This document shows, in pieces, positions 17,957 to 26,897 of a stretch of DNA of 64,000 nt. The stretch is from UBA4465 sp002292365. Lineage in GTDB: Bacteria > Bacteroidota > Bacteroidia > Cytophagales > Cyclobacteriaceae. The notes under the pieces were generated by a model. That model worked only from the letters and a program-made list of their open reading frames with translations, was not told where the DNA came from and did no database searches. Both the position numbers and the translations under genes were made by a program. Numbering within the stretch: position 1 is the first letter of the stretch; the number at the start of each line of letters is the position of its first letter. Location of the stretch: NCBI GenBank assembly GCA_943788615.1, contig CALSQY010000001.1, positions 1,488,001-1,552,000 of the forward strand. Direction: 5' to 3'.

Positions 17957-19357
17957 TCAAGAAATAATTTCTAACGGCGGAGTCGTTTTCCAATTTCCCC
18001 GTGTGAAATCAGGAAAGCTTTGGGGGGTACCGCCCGCCACCACCGATTTTTCACTTAAAGGACCAACGGCACTCCATAAACAGCCCTCATATACATTTTG
18101 ATCCAATGGGAGCCCTTGTTGTAAGCATTCAATGATTCTAAAATCTAATATGCCATCCATGCCGCCATGACCTGAATCCTTGGCCAGAGCATTCATTCTT
18201 TTATAAAGGGGATGATCATATTTCTCATAAATTTTTACCAGTTCATCTCCCTGTGCCCAGCTATGAGCATCAGTGTTAACGCCTTCAACGCCTCCTTCGA
18301 GGGCGATACGTGGGGGATAGTCTGCCAAACAACCAAGCGTACCTTGAATTAAATTAAGTCTTGTGTAAGGTCTGGGGCTGGTTTCATCCCATTGAATCAT
18401 GATGGTACGCCCCATGTTTGTTTTGATTATGGAGGTATTCATGTCTCCCCCTGCATATTTTAATTGGTTCCATTTGTGATCTGCAGGATAATTCTTTTTC
18501 GCGTAATTTTGACGACCCATGGCTGGCGTAGAATAGGAGACGAGTGTATTGAAAATATCTTGGGTTCGACCAATACTCATGTATTGCGCTATAGGCCCCA
18601 ATCCATGCGTAGGATAAAGATTACCGTTTCTTTTGGCGTATTGATGGGTCCTCCAAGACCCTGTCCCACGATCTTGCTCTTCCATCTGAAATCTTAAATC
18701 ATGGATGTAAGCCGCTTCTCCATGGAGTAATTCTCCAATCACGCCCTGACGACACATATTGAGGTACAATAATTCTTCTCGACCATAATTAACATTCTCC
18801 ATCATCATACAGTGCTTTTGGGTACGCTCTGAGGTATCAACTATTTGCCACATTTCTGCTAAAGTCAGGGCCAGGGGTACTTCAACAAAAGCATGAGCCC
18901 CCTGATTCATAGATTCAATGGCCATGGGAGCATGATTGGACCAATTTGTTGCTATAAAAACCATATCCGGTTTCACTTCGGTAAGCATGGTAAGCCACTT
19001 ATTTTCATCTCCATAATAGGTAGTTATATTTTTGTGACGTTGTCCTTTACCTATTTTCCTTATCTCCTCGGCCCATTTTTTTACCAAATCTTCGTAGAGG
19101 TCGCTGATGGCTACAATCTCGGTTCCCGGTAGACCCGCGGCAAATTTGAGATGCTCAGGTCCACGAGCACCCACTCCAATGATGGCAATACGAATATTGG
19201 GAAGTTTGGGTGCGGCAAAACTTCCCATGTATTTAGATTGAGCTGCGCGATCATTAGACAAATCTGAAACATCTGCTTTTATGGTGTTGGCAGTTACTAA
19301 CGCGGCGGCAGAGAGCGAGGATTTCTGTAAAAATTTGCGTCGACTTAAATCTTTCAT
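17957..19357 (-). CDS. Gfo/Idh/MocA oxidoreductase, GH109-like (alpha-N-acetylgalactosaminidase family)
   Basis: NAD-dependent sugar enzyme of the GH109 type, which hydrolyses glycosides by an oxidation-elimination mechanism using bound NAD. A Tat signal (SRRKFLQKS) indicates export, as in known family members. The Rossmann start IRIAIIGVGARG, followed by the ISDL strand end, the EVPLALT motif, MMMENVNYGREE, the RGTGSWRTHQYAKRNGNLYPTHGLGP block and GGDMNTSIIKTNMG all correspond to GH109. The GNLYPTHGLGP stretch is especially diagnostic. Whether it acts on alpha-GalNAc is a family-based guess. It is transcribed convergently to the esterase gene and divergently from the RluA-type gene. Confidence 0.82.
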   Translation of the reverse strand: MKDLSRRKFLQKSSLSAAALVTANTIKADVSDLSNDRAAQSKYMGSFAAPKLPNIRIAIIGVGARGPEHLKFAAGLPGTEIVAISDLYEDLVKKWAEEIRKIGKGQRHKNITTYYGDENKWLTMLTEVKPDMVFIATNWSNHAPMAIESMNQGAHAFVEVPLALTLAEMWQIVDTSERTQKHCMMMENVNYGREELLYLNMCRQGVIGELLHGEAAYIHDLRFQMEEQDRGTGSWRTHQYAKRNGNLYPTHGLGPIAQYMSIGRTQDIFNTLVSYSTPAMGRQNYAKKNYPADHKWNQLKYAGGDMNTSIIKTNMGRTIMIQWDETSPRPYTRLNLIQGTLGCLADYPPRIALEGGVEGVNTDAHSWAQGDELVKIYEKYDHPLYKRMNALAKDSGHGGMDGILDFRIIECLQQGLPLDQNVYEGCLWSAVGPLSEKSVVAGGTPQSFPDFTRGNWKTTPPLEIIS

Positions 19358-19532
19358 AAAAAAATGAATTAGTAATCAATTTAACTTTGTAAGGATCAAA
19401 TATTCACTTGATCGAATAATTTAAAAAGAGCGGTCATATTTATTTTATGAGCGGTATGATAATTTGGGTTTTTTTGGTTCATTTCTATGATTTATTTCTA
19501 TTTTGAGGCTTTCAACTGATCAGTAATGGTAT

Positions 19533-19562
19533 GGCCTATTATCATTTGGTTTTCAATAGGCC
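19533..19562. promoter_or_regulatory. Perfect 8-bp inverted repeat between divergent genes
   Basis: GGCCTATT (19533-19540) and AATAGGCC (19555-19562) are exact reverse complements separated by 14 bases. The site lies 50 bases upstream of the RluA-type start and within the divergent intergenic region. It could be an RNA hairpin in the leader or a dimeric operator. A terminator is unlikely because both neighbouring genes read away from it. Confidence 0.4.
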
Positions 19563-19611
19563 TTATTATTTACAAAACAATAATTCATTTAAATTTGGAC
19601 TTTCATAGTAA

Positions 19612-21333
19612 ATGGTATTAATTCTGTGCTTGCACATGAAAGATTCAGAAACTTTTACTCAATCCGTTTTCCATAAACTCCCCATTCCAATTGCGGAAAC
19701 AGATCTCCCCGAAAAGTTCACTTTTCCTTTTTCATACCAACCGCATCTAGTGGCATTAAGCGCTGTCAAAGCCTTACAGACCTATTTGAATGAGCAAAAA
19801 AAATGGACCCATGACTTTGGAGATCAGACCGATGAATCTGGTGAAATCTGTGGTAAGATGTTTGGTATTTTGGTGGTACAGAATAAGCGAAAAGAGCTGG
19901 GTTACTTGGCCGCATTTTCCGGGAAACTTGCTGAAAAGAATTATTTAGAGGGTTTCGTGGGTCCAATTTATGATAGATTGGCCGATGATGGTTTTTTTAA
20001 AGAAGAGGAGGCATCCATTATAGCGATTAATGACCAAATTAAAGCCATCGAGTATGATCCTCAGTATCAGGATTTATTATCTGAGTATAATACTAAAAGA
20101 GATAAAAGCAATAAGGAAATGCAAGTAAGCCTGATGAATAAAAAGGAGGCTAAGCACATTAGGCAACTTAAAAGAGAGGCGGCAATGAAAGACTTAAGCG
20201 GTGATCGCCTTGAGAATTTGTTGCAACAAATGAGCAAAGAGAGTCAGGACTTGCATTTTCAACATAAAAGGAAGCTACAAGCCTGGCGGGAAGTATTAAG
20301 AGCTGCAGAAGTCCGTTTGGCTTTTTATCAAAAAAAAATCAATGAATTAAAGGAAAGAAGGAAGAGTAAGTCAGCGGTACTTCAGCAGCAACTATTTGAT
20401 CAATATCAATTTCTGAATCAACAAAAAGAGAGGAAAGGATTAACCACCTTGTTCAAGCATACCAAACAGCAAAGGCCACCTGCAGGTGCTGGAGACTGTG
20501 CTGCTCCAAAGCTATTGCAGCATGCTTTTCTCAATGACTTAAAACCTGTGGCTTTAGCGGAGTTTTGGTGGGGACAATCACCTAAACTTGAATTGCGTCG
20601 CCATGGATATTTTTATCCTGCTTGCCTTGGTAAATGCAAGCCTATTTTAATTCATATGTTGGCAGGTATGCGTATTGATGAGAATCCCGCCTATCATGAG
20701 GCGTTAAAGACAAAAGGGTTGGATATAATCTATGAATCAGTGGATTATTTGGTTATCAATAAGCCCAATGGTTTGTTATCGGTATCAGGAAAATACGTAT
20801 TGGATTCCGTAGCCAGCAGGGTCAAGGCCACATTCCCAAAGGCTACAGGCCCTATGATGGTACATCGATTGGACCGCGAAACTTCTGGATTGATGGTGGT
20901 GGCCAAGACTCTAGCAGCTTATCTTGATTTTCAAAATCAGTTTTTAAATAAGACTATTAAAAAAGAATACATTGCCATCTTAAATGGTATTCCAGAATAC
21001 AAAGCCCCATCGATCAAATTGCCATTGAGACCTGATTACCATCAACGTCCACGTCAAATGGTTTGTTATCATGAGGGTAAATTGGCCGAAACGTATTGGT
21101 CGATCCTAGAAATTAAAGCATCCAAAGCGCGGGTATTATTTAAACCTATTACCGGGAGGACTCACCAGCTTAGAGTACATTCAGCCCATCCTCAAGGTCT
21201 AAATATGCCCATTGAGGGAGACGAATTGTATGGCTTGAAGTCGGATAGATTGAAGCTGCATGCCGCTGCCCTCACTTTTAAGGATCCTACCAATGGCAAG
21301 TCAATGGAATTTCATTTAGATCCGGATTTTTAA
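19612..21333 (+). CDS. RluA-family pseudouridine synthase with long N-terminal extension
   Basis: RNA pseudouridine synthase. The catalytic domain is C-terminal (about residues 365-570): NKPNGLLSVSGK, the active-site motif HRLDRETSGL with catalytic Asp421, IKKEYIAI, and GRTHQLRVHSAHP. The first 340 residues contain a conserved N-terminal domain and a long coiled coil (about 130-270, Lys/Glu/Gln rich). Similar long RluA-type proteins exist in Bacteroidota and Gammaproteobacteria. The site modified is not predictable; tRNA or 23S rRNA are the usual targets. ATG at 19636 is an alternative start giving MKDSETF. Confidence 0.88.
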   Translation: MVLILCLHMKDSETFTQSVFHKLPIPIAETDLPEKFTFPFSYQPHLVALSAVKALQTYLNEQKKWTHDFGDQTDESGEICGKMFGILVVQNKRKELGYLAAFSGKLAEKNYLEGFVGPIYDRLADDGFFKEEEASIIAINDQIKAIEYDPQYQDLLSEYNTKRDKSNKEMQVSLMNKKEAKHIRQLKREAAMKDLSGDRLENLLQQMSKESQDLHFQHKRKLQAWREVLRAAEVRLAFYQKKINELKERRKSKSAVLQQQLFDQYQFLNQQKERKGLTTLFKHTKQQRPPAGAGDCAAPKLLQHAFLNDLKPVALAEFWWGQSPKLELRRHGYFYPACLGKCKPILIHMLAGMRIDENPAYHEALKTKGLDIIYESVDYLVINKPNGLLSVSGKYVLDSVASRVKATFPKATGPMMVHRLDRETSGLMVVAKTLAAYLDFQNQFLNKTIKKEYIAILNGIPEYKAPSIKLPLRPDYHQRPRQMVCYHEGKLAETYWSILEIKASKARVLFKPITGRTHQLRVHSAHPQGLNMPIEGDELYGLKSDRLKLHAAALTFKDPTNGKSMEFHLDPDF

Positions 21334-21525
21334 GGGACTGATCAAAAATAGCTTAGATTAAATGTCTGGGGACAAGTTGACACCCTTAATTGCCTAGTTC
21401 ATTCTATTGCTTTAGGAGCAATAATTTCTATATATAAATTTTAAAGTAGTTATTGATGAGTAAGCAAATCAAATCACTTATCGCAAAACTTTAATCTTAT
21501 TACTTAAACCAAAATTTTTTACTAG
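21334..21525. other. Intergenic, possible IS-end fragment
   Basis: No gene. Around 21364-21383 the sequence shows TGTC and GACA units closely spaced (TGTCTGGGGACAAGTTGACA), which recalls ends of some insertion sequences, but no transposase remnant or target duplication is visible. The downstream gene is decayed, so recombination here is possible but unproven. Confidence 0.25.
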
Positions 21526-22115
21526 ATGAATATTACTTTGACTATAAACTTCTGCTTGATTTTAAAGATCGCTCTATTTTTAACAACTGCTTGTGATGAG
21601 AATGAATCTGTTCTGAATCTCCGCTGATATTTACATAGATAGATATTCCAGAGGTTTATTTAATATCTAACAATACAAGGGCAGATATAGATGAGATAGA
21701 AATACATGAAGTGGATATTTTGATAAATAATAATGCGAGCGGCAAAATAAAAAGATTAATACAATTTATTTTACCTGAGAGGGGAGGAGATTAATTACAT
21801 AGTTTAGCCCTCACACAAAATATCTTGGAAGAATCAAATTTAGGTGCTGATTTTATAGAAATAAACTTTAAAAAAATAGATGAAAAGTATTATTTCAGCT
21901 CAGCAAATCGACTACATCATGGATATCAATCAGATTTGGTTAATTGGCAATCGCCTAGATACGATTTGCTAGATCGAAACAGTATAAATACAAATTCTTT
22001 CATCAATTTCAGTGAGCTACAAGTACAGTTTTTAAATGATTTAATTACGTTCGAAATAGATTATTTTGATAAGGATAACTTTATCGTGTATCCTCGATGG
22101 GTAGAAAAAAAATGA
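21526..22115 (+). pseudogene. Decayed small lipoprotein gene
   Basis: An ATG at 21526 opens a lipoprotein signal (hydrophobic run then LTTACDEN), but the frame stops at 21625. Coding-like sequence continues in another frame from about 21642 (IDIPEVYLISNN and on), meets an in-frame TAA at 21792-21794, and resumes to a stop at 22115 (NLGADFIEINF to YPRWVEKK). Reading the pieces together gives a roughly 195-residue lipoprotein broken by one frameshift and one nonsense codon. The product family is not recognised. Sequencing error could account for the frameshift but not easily for both lesions. Confidence 0.6.
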
Positions 22116-22335
22116 AGGAGAAAGGCTATTTGCTTAAACAATCTACCAATAATCTGAGAACGATATTTTCTAATTTCAAATCTTTTGTGATTAAAAATGT
22201 TCCTACATAAATACAATTATTATAATATGAGCGATCATTTTGAATAGATTTATTAGTTTGCTATAAAAAGCGTATCATTTTAAAAAAGAGTTATGATATG
22301 CCTTATCTTAAGATTCAATTATTGAAGAGTATTCA

Positions 22336-23124
22336 ATGAATTCCATTCATATTTCTTATCTCTATACCTATTTATTGAAGTCAGGTAAACCTCGATCCCT
22401 TGATCATGCTCAAATCATTACAACGGGCTTAGTGGGTGATCGTGACTTTGCCGTGATTGATGAAGATGGTCGTATGTTGACGGCAAGAGAGTGCCCTATG
22501 CTGCTAGAAGTTGAAGCGAAAATTGCTGATGACATGATTCACTTCAAATGTAAAGATGAGGTTATTTCTGTACCGCGAAAAACCGTATCTTCAAAAAAGA
22601 GAACGGGTATTTTATTTGGTCAATCGGTGGGAGGTTCAGAGTTAGATAAGCGCATCCAAAAATGGTTTTCCAAACGCATGGGTATGAGCTGTCATGTAGT
22701 TGAAATCAATGCAGTCTACATGCGGCAAATGGAGGATCAATTTATTGATATAACCTATACAGATGCCGCCCCGATTCTACTCACCTCCGAGGCTTCTTTG
22801 CGAGACTTAAATAATCGAATGACCTTACCAGTAGGGATGAATCGATTTCGTCCAAATATAGTTGTAAATGGAGGTAACCCATTTGAAGAAGATGACTGGA
22901 AATCACTAACAATAGGGACTTGTGAATTTGAAATTAGTCATCATTGCCCACGATGTGCACTCACCACTATTGACCCCAGTCATCCAAAAAAAGGGATCTC
23001 AAAAGAACCCTTAAAAACCTTATCTACTTTTCGGAAATCAGGCAATAAGGTGAATTTTGGGGTCTATTTGATTCCAAAAAAAATGGGAATCATTCGATTA
23101 GATGATGAGGTAATTCCGAGATGA
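22336..23124 (+). CDS. MOSC domain protein (YcbX-like)
   Basis: Molybdenum-cofactor sulfurase C-terminal (MOSC) protein with the N-terminal beta-barrel domain. The first 90 residues (ISYLYTYLLKSGKPRSL, GLVGDRDFAVIDEDGRMLTARE) match the MOSC N domain and residues about 110-260 the MOSC domain, with the conserved Cys in HHCPRCALTTIDP. Family members handle Moco-bound substrates, such as N-hydroxylated bases in YcbX. The genome region also encodes a molybdenum hydroxylase (10995-13667), but the two are not adjacent. About 220 bases upstream hold only the end of the decayed lipoprotein gene and spacer. Confidence 0.88.
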   Translation: MNSIHISYLYTYLLKSGKPRSLDHAQIITTGLVGDRDFAVIDEDGRMLTARECPMLLEVEAKIADDMIHFKCKDEVISVPRKTVSSKKRTGILFGQSVGGSELDKRIQKWFSKRMGMSCHVVEINAVYMRQMEDQFIDITYTDAAPILLTSEASLRDLNNRMTLPVGMNRFRPNIVVNGGNPFEEDDWKSLTIGTCEFEISHHCPRCALTTIDPSHPKKGISKEPLKTLSTFRKSGNKVNFGVYLIPKKMGIIRLDDEVIPR

Positions 23125-23461
23125 TAATAATCAAAAGTGAATATATCATAGGTCTTTTATTTATCTAAATTGATACTTTAATTAAATATGATAATATACT
23201 GAAATACAATTGATTATATATGTTTATTAAATCATTTTAGATTAAGTGATTTCAAAGAGATAAAGGTATAACAAAGAGGAAAATTGCCTTAAAAAAGCAT
23301 TGAGGTCTGGATTGCTCTCAGAGACCGATACAATAAATAATGGTGCTCTGATATGCCTACTCCTTCGATGATGTGGAATCATTATTTTAAAACTTAGGTA
23401 AGTACCAGATCACTCTAAGGATGGGAGAGTAAATTCGATAGCAATGGCTTAATTATCAAGG
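23125..23461. other. Intergenic region between convergent genes
   Basis: Roughly 340 bases between the MOSC gene and the reverse-strand SDR gene. I see no open frame with coding character, no strong terminator hairpin and no repeats. The first 120 bases are nearly pure A+T. Confidence 0.4.
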
Positions 23462-24259
23462 TCAATTAACAGCCATTTTTATTACAACTTTAGCAAATAG
23501 ATTGGGAAAGAAACGCTTTAGATAAATACCTGCTACTTCTTTAAATCCTCCGATATATACTTCGTTTTTATTTTGTTCTATTGCTTTAATGATTTTGCTC
23601 GCACACCTTTGAGGACTCATCCCATTGTCTTGTGCTTTATCCATAGTATTATGTTTGCTACCATCTCCCATCAATGCATTAAAACTTATTTTGGTTTTGA
23701 TATAGCCTGGACAAATCAATGACACATGTATATTATCTTTTTCGTGCTCAGCTCTTAGGGCATCAAAAAAACCATGTAATGCATGTTTAGAGCCAGCATA
23801 AGCAGACCTTAATGGTGTGCTGATGATGCCAGTAACGGAGGTGATGATGACATGATGCCCTTGCTTACGAGTCACCATGGAAGGAAGTAAAAATTTAGAA
23901 AGGGCAACGGTTCCAAAATAGTTGACTTCCATAATTCGGCGATCCACGGCTAAAGAAGTGTTCATCACTTTATCTCGCTGACTGATTCCTCCACAATGAA
24001 TGATGACGTCAATGGGTCCCATCAAAGTTAATGCATGTTTGCATTTTTCTTCAAGTGTTTCAGCTTCAGAGAGATCTAGTGTTAAGAGGTGTACCTCGCT
24101 CTTTTGTGTACAAGCATTTTTCACTCGCTCCAGTTCATTTGCTCTTCGTGCTGACAGTATTAGTTTTGCACCCAATTGGTGCAGTTGGTAAACCAATGCT
24201 TCACCAATGCCAGAGGACGCTCCGGTGACCCAAATTATCTTTTTACCTATTTTCGTCAT
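23462..24259 (-). CDS. Short-chain dehydrogenase/reductase (SDR)
   Basis: Classical SDR of about 265 residues. The cofactor motif TGASSGIGEA, the HCGGIS segment corresponding to NNAG, the catalytic Ser in ITSVTGII and the YAGSKHAL motif with catalytic Tyr and Lys are all present. The C-terminal EVYIGGFKEVAGIYLKRFFPNL suggests membrane association, as in DHRS7-like or YqjQ-type SDRs. ATG at 24259 (MTKIGKK) is preferred; ATG at 24328 would add 23 residues of A+T-rich leader. Substrate unknown. It is divergent from the CIS locus, whose promoter probably lies in the 220-base spacer. Confidence 0.87.
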   Translation of the reverse strand: MTKIGKKIIWVTGASSGIGEALVYQLHQLGAKLILSARRANELERVKNACTQKSEVHLLTLDLSEAETLEEKCKHALTLMGPIDVIIHCGGISQRDKVMNTSLAVDRRIMEVNYFGTVALSKFLLPSMVTRKQGHHVIITSVTGIISTPLRSAYAGSKHALHGFFDALRAEHEKDNIHVSLICPGYIKTKISFNALMGDGSKHNTMDKAQDNGMSPQRCASKIIKAIEQNKNEVYIGGFKEVAGIYLKRFFPNLFAKVVIKMAVN

Positions 24260-24389
24260 GATTTTAATCTTCAATACTCGACCGAATTCAAATATAGAAG
24301 GTAGATTTTTCTTGAGCATCAAAATCACTAATTAATATCAAGAGATCTCCTGATCATAGAAATTTTATTATGTAATTTTTATTTAAAAA

Positions 24390-24418
24390 TTTGCTTGACA
24401 TAGAGTGAGGAATGTTTG
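24390..24418 (+). promoter_or_regulatory. Candidate Bacteroidota promoter of the CIS locus
   Basis: TTTG at 24390-24393 and AATGTTTG at 24411-24418 are separated by 17 bases. They resemble the Bacteroidota -33 TTTG and -7 TAnnTTTG elements, with one mismatch in the latter. Transcription would start about 55 bases before the first gene at 24480. Evidence is motif only. Confidence 0.35.
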
Positions 24419-24479
24419 ACATTTATTTATTAGATTGATTACTTTAAAAAAAAATTAACCACCAGCTTATCGCTAACTA

Positions 24480-25742
24480 TTGAATACTGATCAAACCTTA
24501 TTTCTAAAAAAAAGATTCGAAGAGGCCGGACATAAGATAAGTTTGTATTCGGAGGAAGTCTTGTCTGCTGATATATTGGAGTCATTAGGAAAATGTCTCA
24601 AAAGAGAAATTGCTTGTGATATTTTCGTGTCAAAACGGGGACTTGAAAAAATGGAATCAGATGCTTTTTTATTAATCCATTTGTTAAAATTAAAAAAATT
24701 AGGAGCATCCATATATTTATCAGAAAACGGGAAATCGTCGAACAAAATATTATATTTAAAAGATTATGAAATTATTTATATCCTTACTGAGCGATATCAA
24801 GGTTTCGCGGTATTTTATTCAAGAGACAAAGAATTTGATGAATATCTTAACCATTTTACCTCAAAAGAACCTGAGTACCGTTTAGAACCAGATGATATTA
24901 CGATTGAATTTCTCATTGAAAGTAATACAGTACTTGAGCGTACAGCTACCAAAATTTTTTGGGAAGTTACCAATGCGACTCATGTTACCATTGATGGTAT
25001 TGGTGAAGTAGCGTGTTCCGGACAAAAAACCATTACTTTCCTCAACGATACCATCTTAAAGTTGAAAGCGACTCATGGGAATCAAAAAAAGCTTAAATCA
25101 GTTAAGGTAAAGACCATTAGCGAATTTAAAATTAGATATGAGGTACAATTCCGAAACCCATCTTCTAATGAGTTTGTGTCAATGGAGGAGTCACAATATA
25201 AAGGTGTTTTTGGTATCGCCAAGGGGTATGATGTTCGGTTGACTTGGGAGGTTGCGCATGCAGATACAGTAAACGTAAAGCCTTTTGGATTTTATGAAAA
25301 TCAAGGGTCGCATATTTTCAACTCGGATGGATCTATAGAAATCAATATTGAAGCTAAATTTAGAGGGGAAAGTAAAAATCAGAAAATATTAATTTATTCA
25401 TTTCCAACACCGGTTTTTGAAAGAAAATTCATTAATCTTAATCCAAATATTTTGATATCATTGGAGATTAATATTGATGATCTTAGAAACAAAGCCTTAC
25501 ATTATTTAAAAGGCAGCGATAACAATCAATTCAGAGATTATATGGATGAGATGGATAACAAATATAGATCACTCAAATCCACTCTTTTACAAAAGATGGG
25601 AAGGACTGATTTTAACAAATTTTATGAACAGCATTCCATTCCAAAACTTTTCAAAAAAAGAAAATCTATTTTATTAAACTACTTTAAATCGGACCCTAAA
25701 ATTATTGATAATATAGAATCAACACGGGATTATTATGAGTGA
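24480..25742 (+). CDS. Unknown protein with two Ig-like beta domains, first gene of CIS locus
   Basis: Not recognised as a named family. The start is TTG at 24480, directly after an in-frame stop at 24474, and the next in-frame ATG is more than 50 codons away. There is no signal peptide, so it should be cytosolic. Residues about 1-130 are a mixed alpha/beta domain. Residues about 135-300 contain two related beta-sandwich segments: FWEVTNATHVTIDGIGEV and TWEVAHADTVNVKPFG share a W-E-V-x-x-A-x-x-V pattern typical of a bacterial Ig-like fold. The last 100 residues are helical and basic. The stop overlaps the DUF4407 gene by 8 bases, so the two are coupled. A role as cytosolic partner of DUF4407 is inference. 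Confidence 0.7.
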   Translation: MNTDQTLFLKKRFEEAGHKISLYSEEVLSADILESLGKCLKREIACDIFVSKRGLEKMESDAFLLIHLLKLKKLGASIYLSENGKSSNKILYLKDYEIIYILTERYQGFAVFYSRDKEFDEYLNHFTSKEPEYRLEPDDITIEFLIESNTVLERTATKIFWEVTNATHVTIDGIGEVACSGQKTITFLNDTILKLKATHGNQKKLKSVKVKTISEFKIRYEVQFRNPSSNEFVSMEESQYKGVFGIAKGYDVRLTWEVAHADTVNVKPFGFYENQGSHIFNSDGSIEINIEAKFRGESKNQKILIYSFPTPVFERKFINLNPNILISLEINIDDLRNKALHYLKGSDNNQFRDYMDEMDNKYRSLKSTLLQKMGRTDFNKFYEQHSIPKLFKKRKSILLNYFKSDPKIIDNIESTRDYYE

Positions 25743-26895
25743 GCAAAAGCATACATATGGATTTATATTAAGATTCTTTTTATTTTGTTCAGCGGCAGAC
25801 ATAGACCTATTGGACAAATGTCCGAAGTCTGAGGTGAACAAATACACAGGAGTAGGTGCTACCGTTTTTTTTACAGGCATTTTGGCCTGCTTTTCTGGAG
25901 GCTATGCACTCTTCACTGCTTTTAATTCATTGGGTTTATCCATTATGCTGGGGATTTTTTGGGGCTCATTGGTATTCAATCTAGATAGGTTTTTAGTTTC
26001 AACTATCAAGAAATCTAAAGGGAAACTTCAAGAATTCGCTCAAATAACACCAAGGCTTTTATTAGCCATATTATTATCTCTAGTAATATCCGTTCCCTTG
26101 GAACTCAAGATATTTGAACAAGAAATCAATGAAAGTATTTACTATGCAGGGGCCAATAAAATTGATAAATTAACGACTCTTTTTGATGGTAGAGTAGCTC
26201 TAAAGCAGCAACGAATCGACTCTCTAAACCTAAGTATTTTAGCTAAATTCGAAATTAGAGAAGAATATTATCGGCAATATGTATGTGAATGTGATGGCAC
26301 CTGCGGAACCGGTCGAAGAGGTCGGGGTACGGAGTGTGAACGCAAAGAGAATAAATACTTGCAGAGTCAAAAGGAATATGATCAAGCTAAGTTAACCAAT
26401 GAAGCCAACATTATTTTACTTAATCAAGAAAAACAACGTTTATTGGATGAGTTTGAACTTGAAAAAGAGGGATTACTGCAATCTTTCGCTGACGGATTAT
26501 TGGTGCGATTAGAGTCTCTGAGGGTACTACCTTTTGGACCTCAATTGGCCATTATTTTACTGTTACTAGCTATTGAAATTGCACCTATTTTAGTAAAATT
26601 ACTTTCTCCTTATGGACCCTATGATCATCTTTTAAAAACGATAGAATACGATTTTGAAATAGATGAAATCACTGCTGTAAATATGAGAAATCAACAACTC
26701 AACAATAAGCTTACCATTATGGCAAGTATTGAACAAGACAAGGTCGAACAGGAGCTTAAAAATAACGAAGGCTCTATGAAGTTGATTGGAGAGGCACATC
26801 TTGAAATAGTGAAGGCGCAATTAGAAGTTTGGGTAGATGAGGAGAAAGAAAAAATAAGAAGAGATGTCCAAAAGAGAATGGAAAAATTAGATTAA
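25735..26895 (+). CDS. DUF4407 multi-pass membrane protein
   Basis: Inner-membrane protein of the DUF4407 family, function unknown. Topology by eye: a pair of helices at about 42-85 (VFFTGILACFSGGYALFTAF and the next), a third near 108-128 (LLLAILLSLVISVPLEL), a large loop of about 130 residues with a Cys cluster (VCECDGTCGTG, then TECERKEN), a fourth helix near 262-285 (LAIILLLLAIEIAPILV) and a helical cytosolic tail of 100 residues. The loop with cysteines probably lies in the periplasm. It overlaps the preceding gene by 8 bases and is followed by a secreted-protein gene after 2 bases. Placement at the head of a CIS locus suggests an envelope component. Confidence 0.85.
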   Translation: MSEQKHTYGFILRFFLFCSAADIDLLDKCPKSEVNKYTGVGATVFFTGILACFSGGYALFTAFNSLGLSIMLGIFWGSLVFNLDRFLVSTIKKSKGKLQEFAQITPRLLLAILLSLVISVPLELKIFEQEINESIYYAGANKIDKLTTLFDGRVALKQQRIDSLNLSILAKFEIREEYYRQYVCECDGTCGTGRRGRGTECERKENKYLQSQKEYDQAKLTNEANIILLNQEKQRLLDEFELEKEGLLQSFADGLLVRLESLRVLPFGPQLAIILLLLAIEIAPILVKLLSPYGPYDHLLKTIEYDFEIDEITAVNMRNQQLNNKLTIMASIEQDKVEQELKNNEGSMKLIGEAHLEIVKAQLEVWVDEEKEKIRRDVQKRMEKLD

Positions 26896-26897
26896 CA

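Noticed and set aside
21364..21383. Insertion-sequence end
   Set aside because: TGTC/GACA units are suggestive, but no transposase, matching opposite end or target-site duplication could be found.
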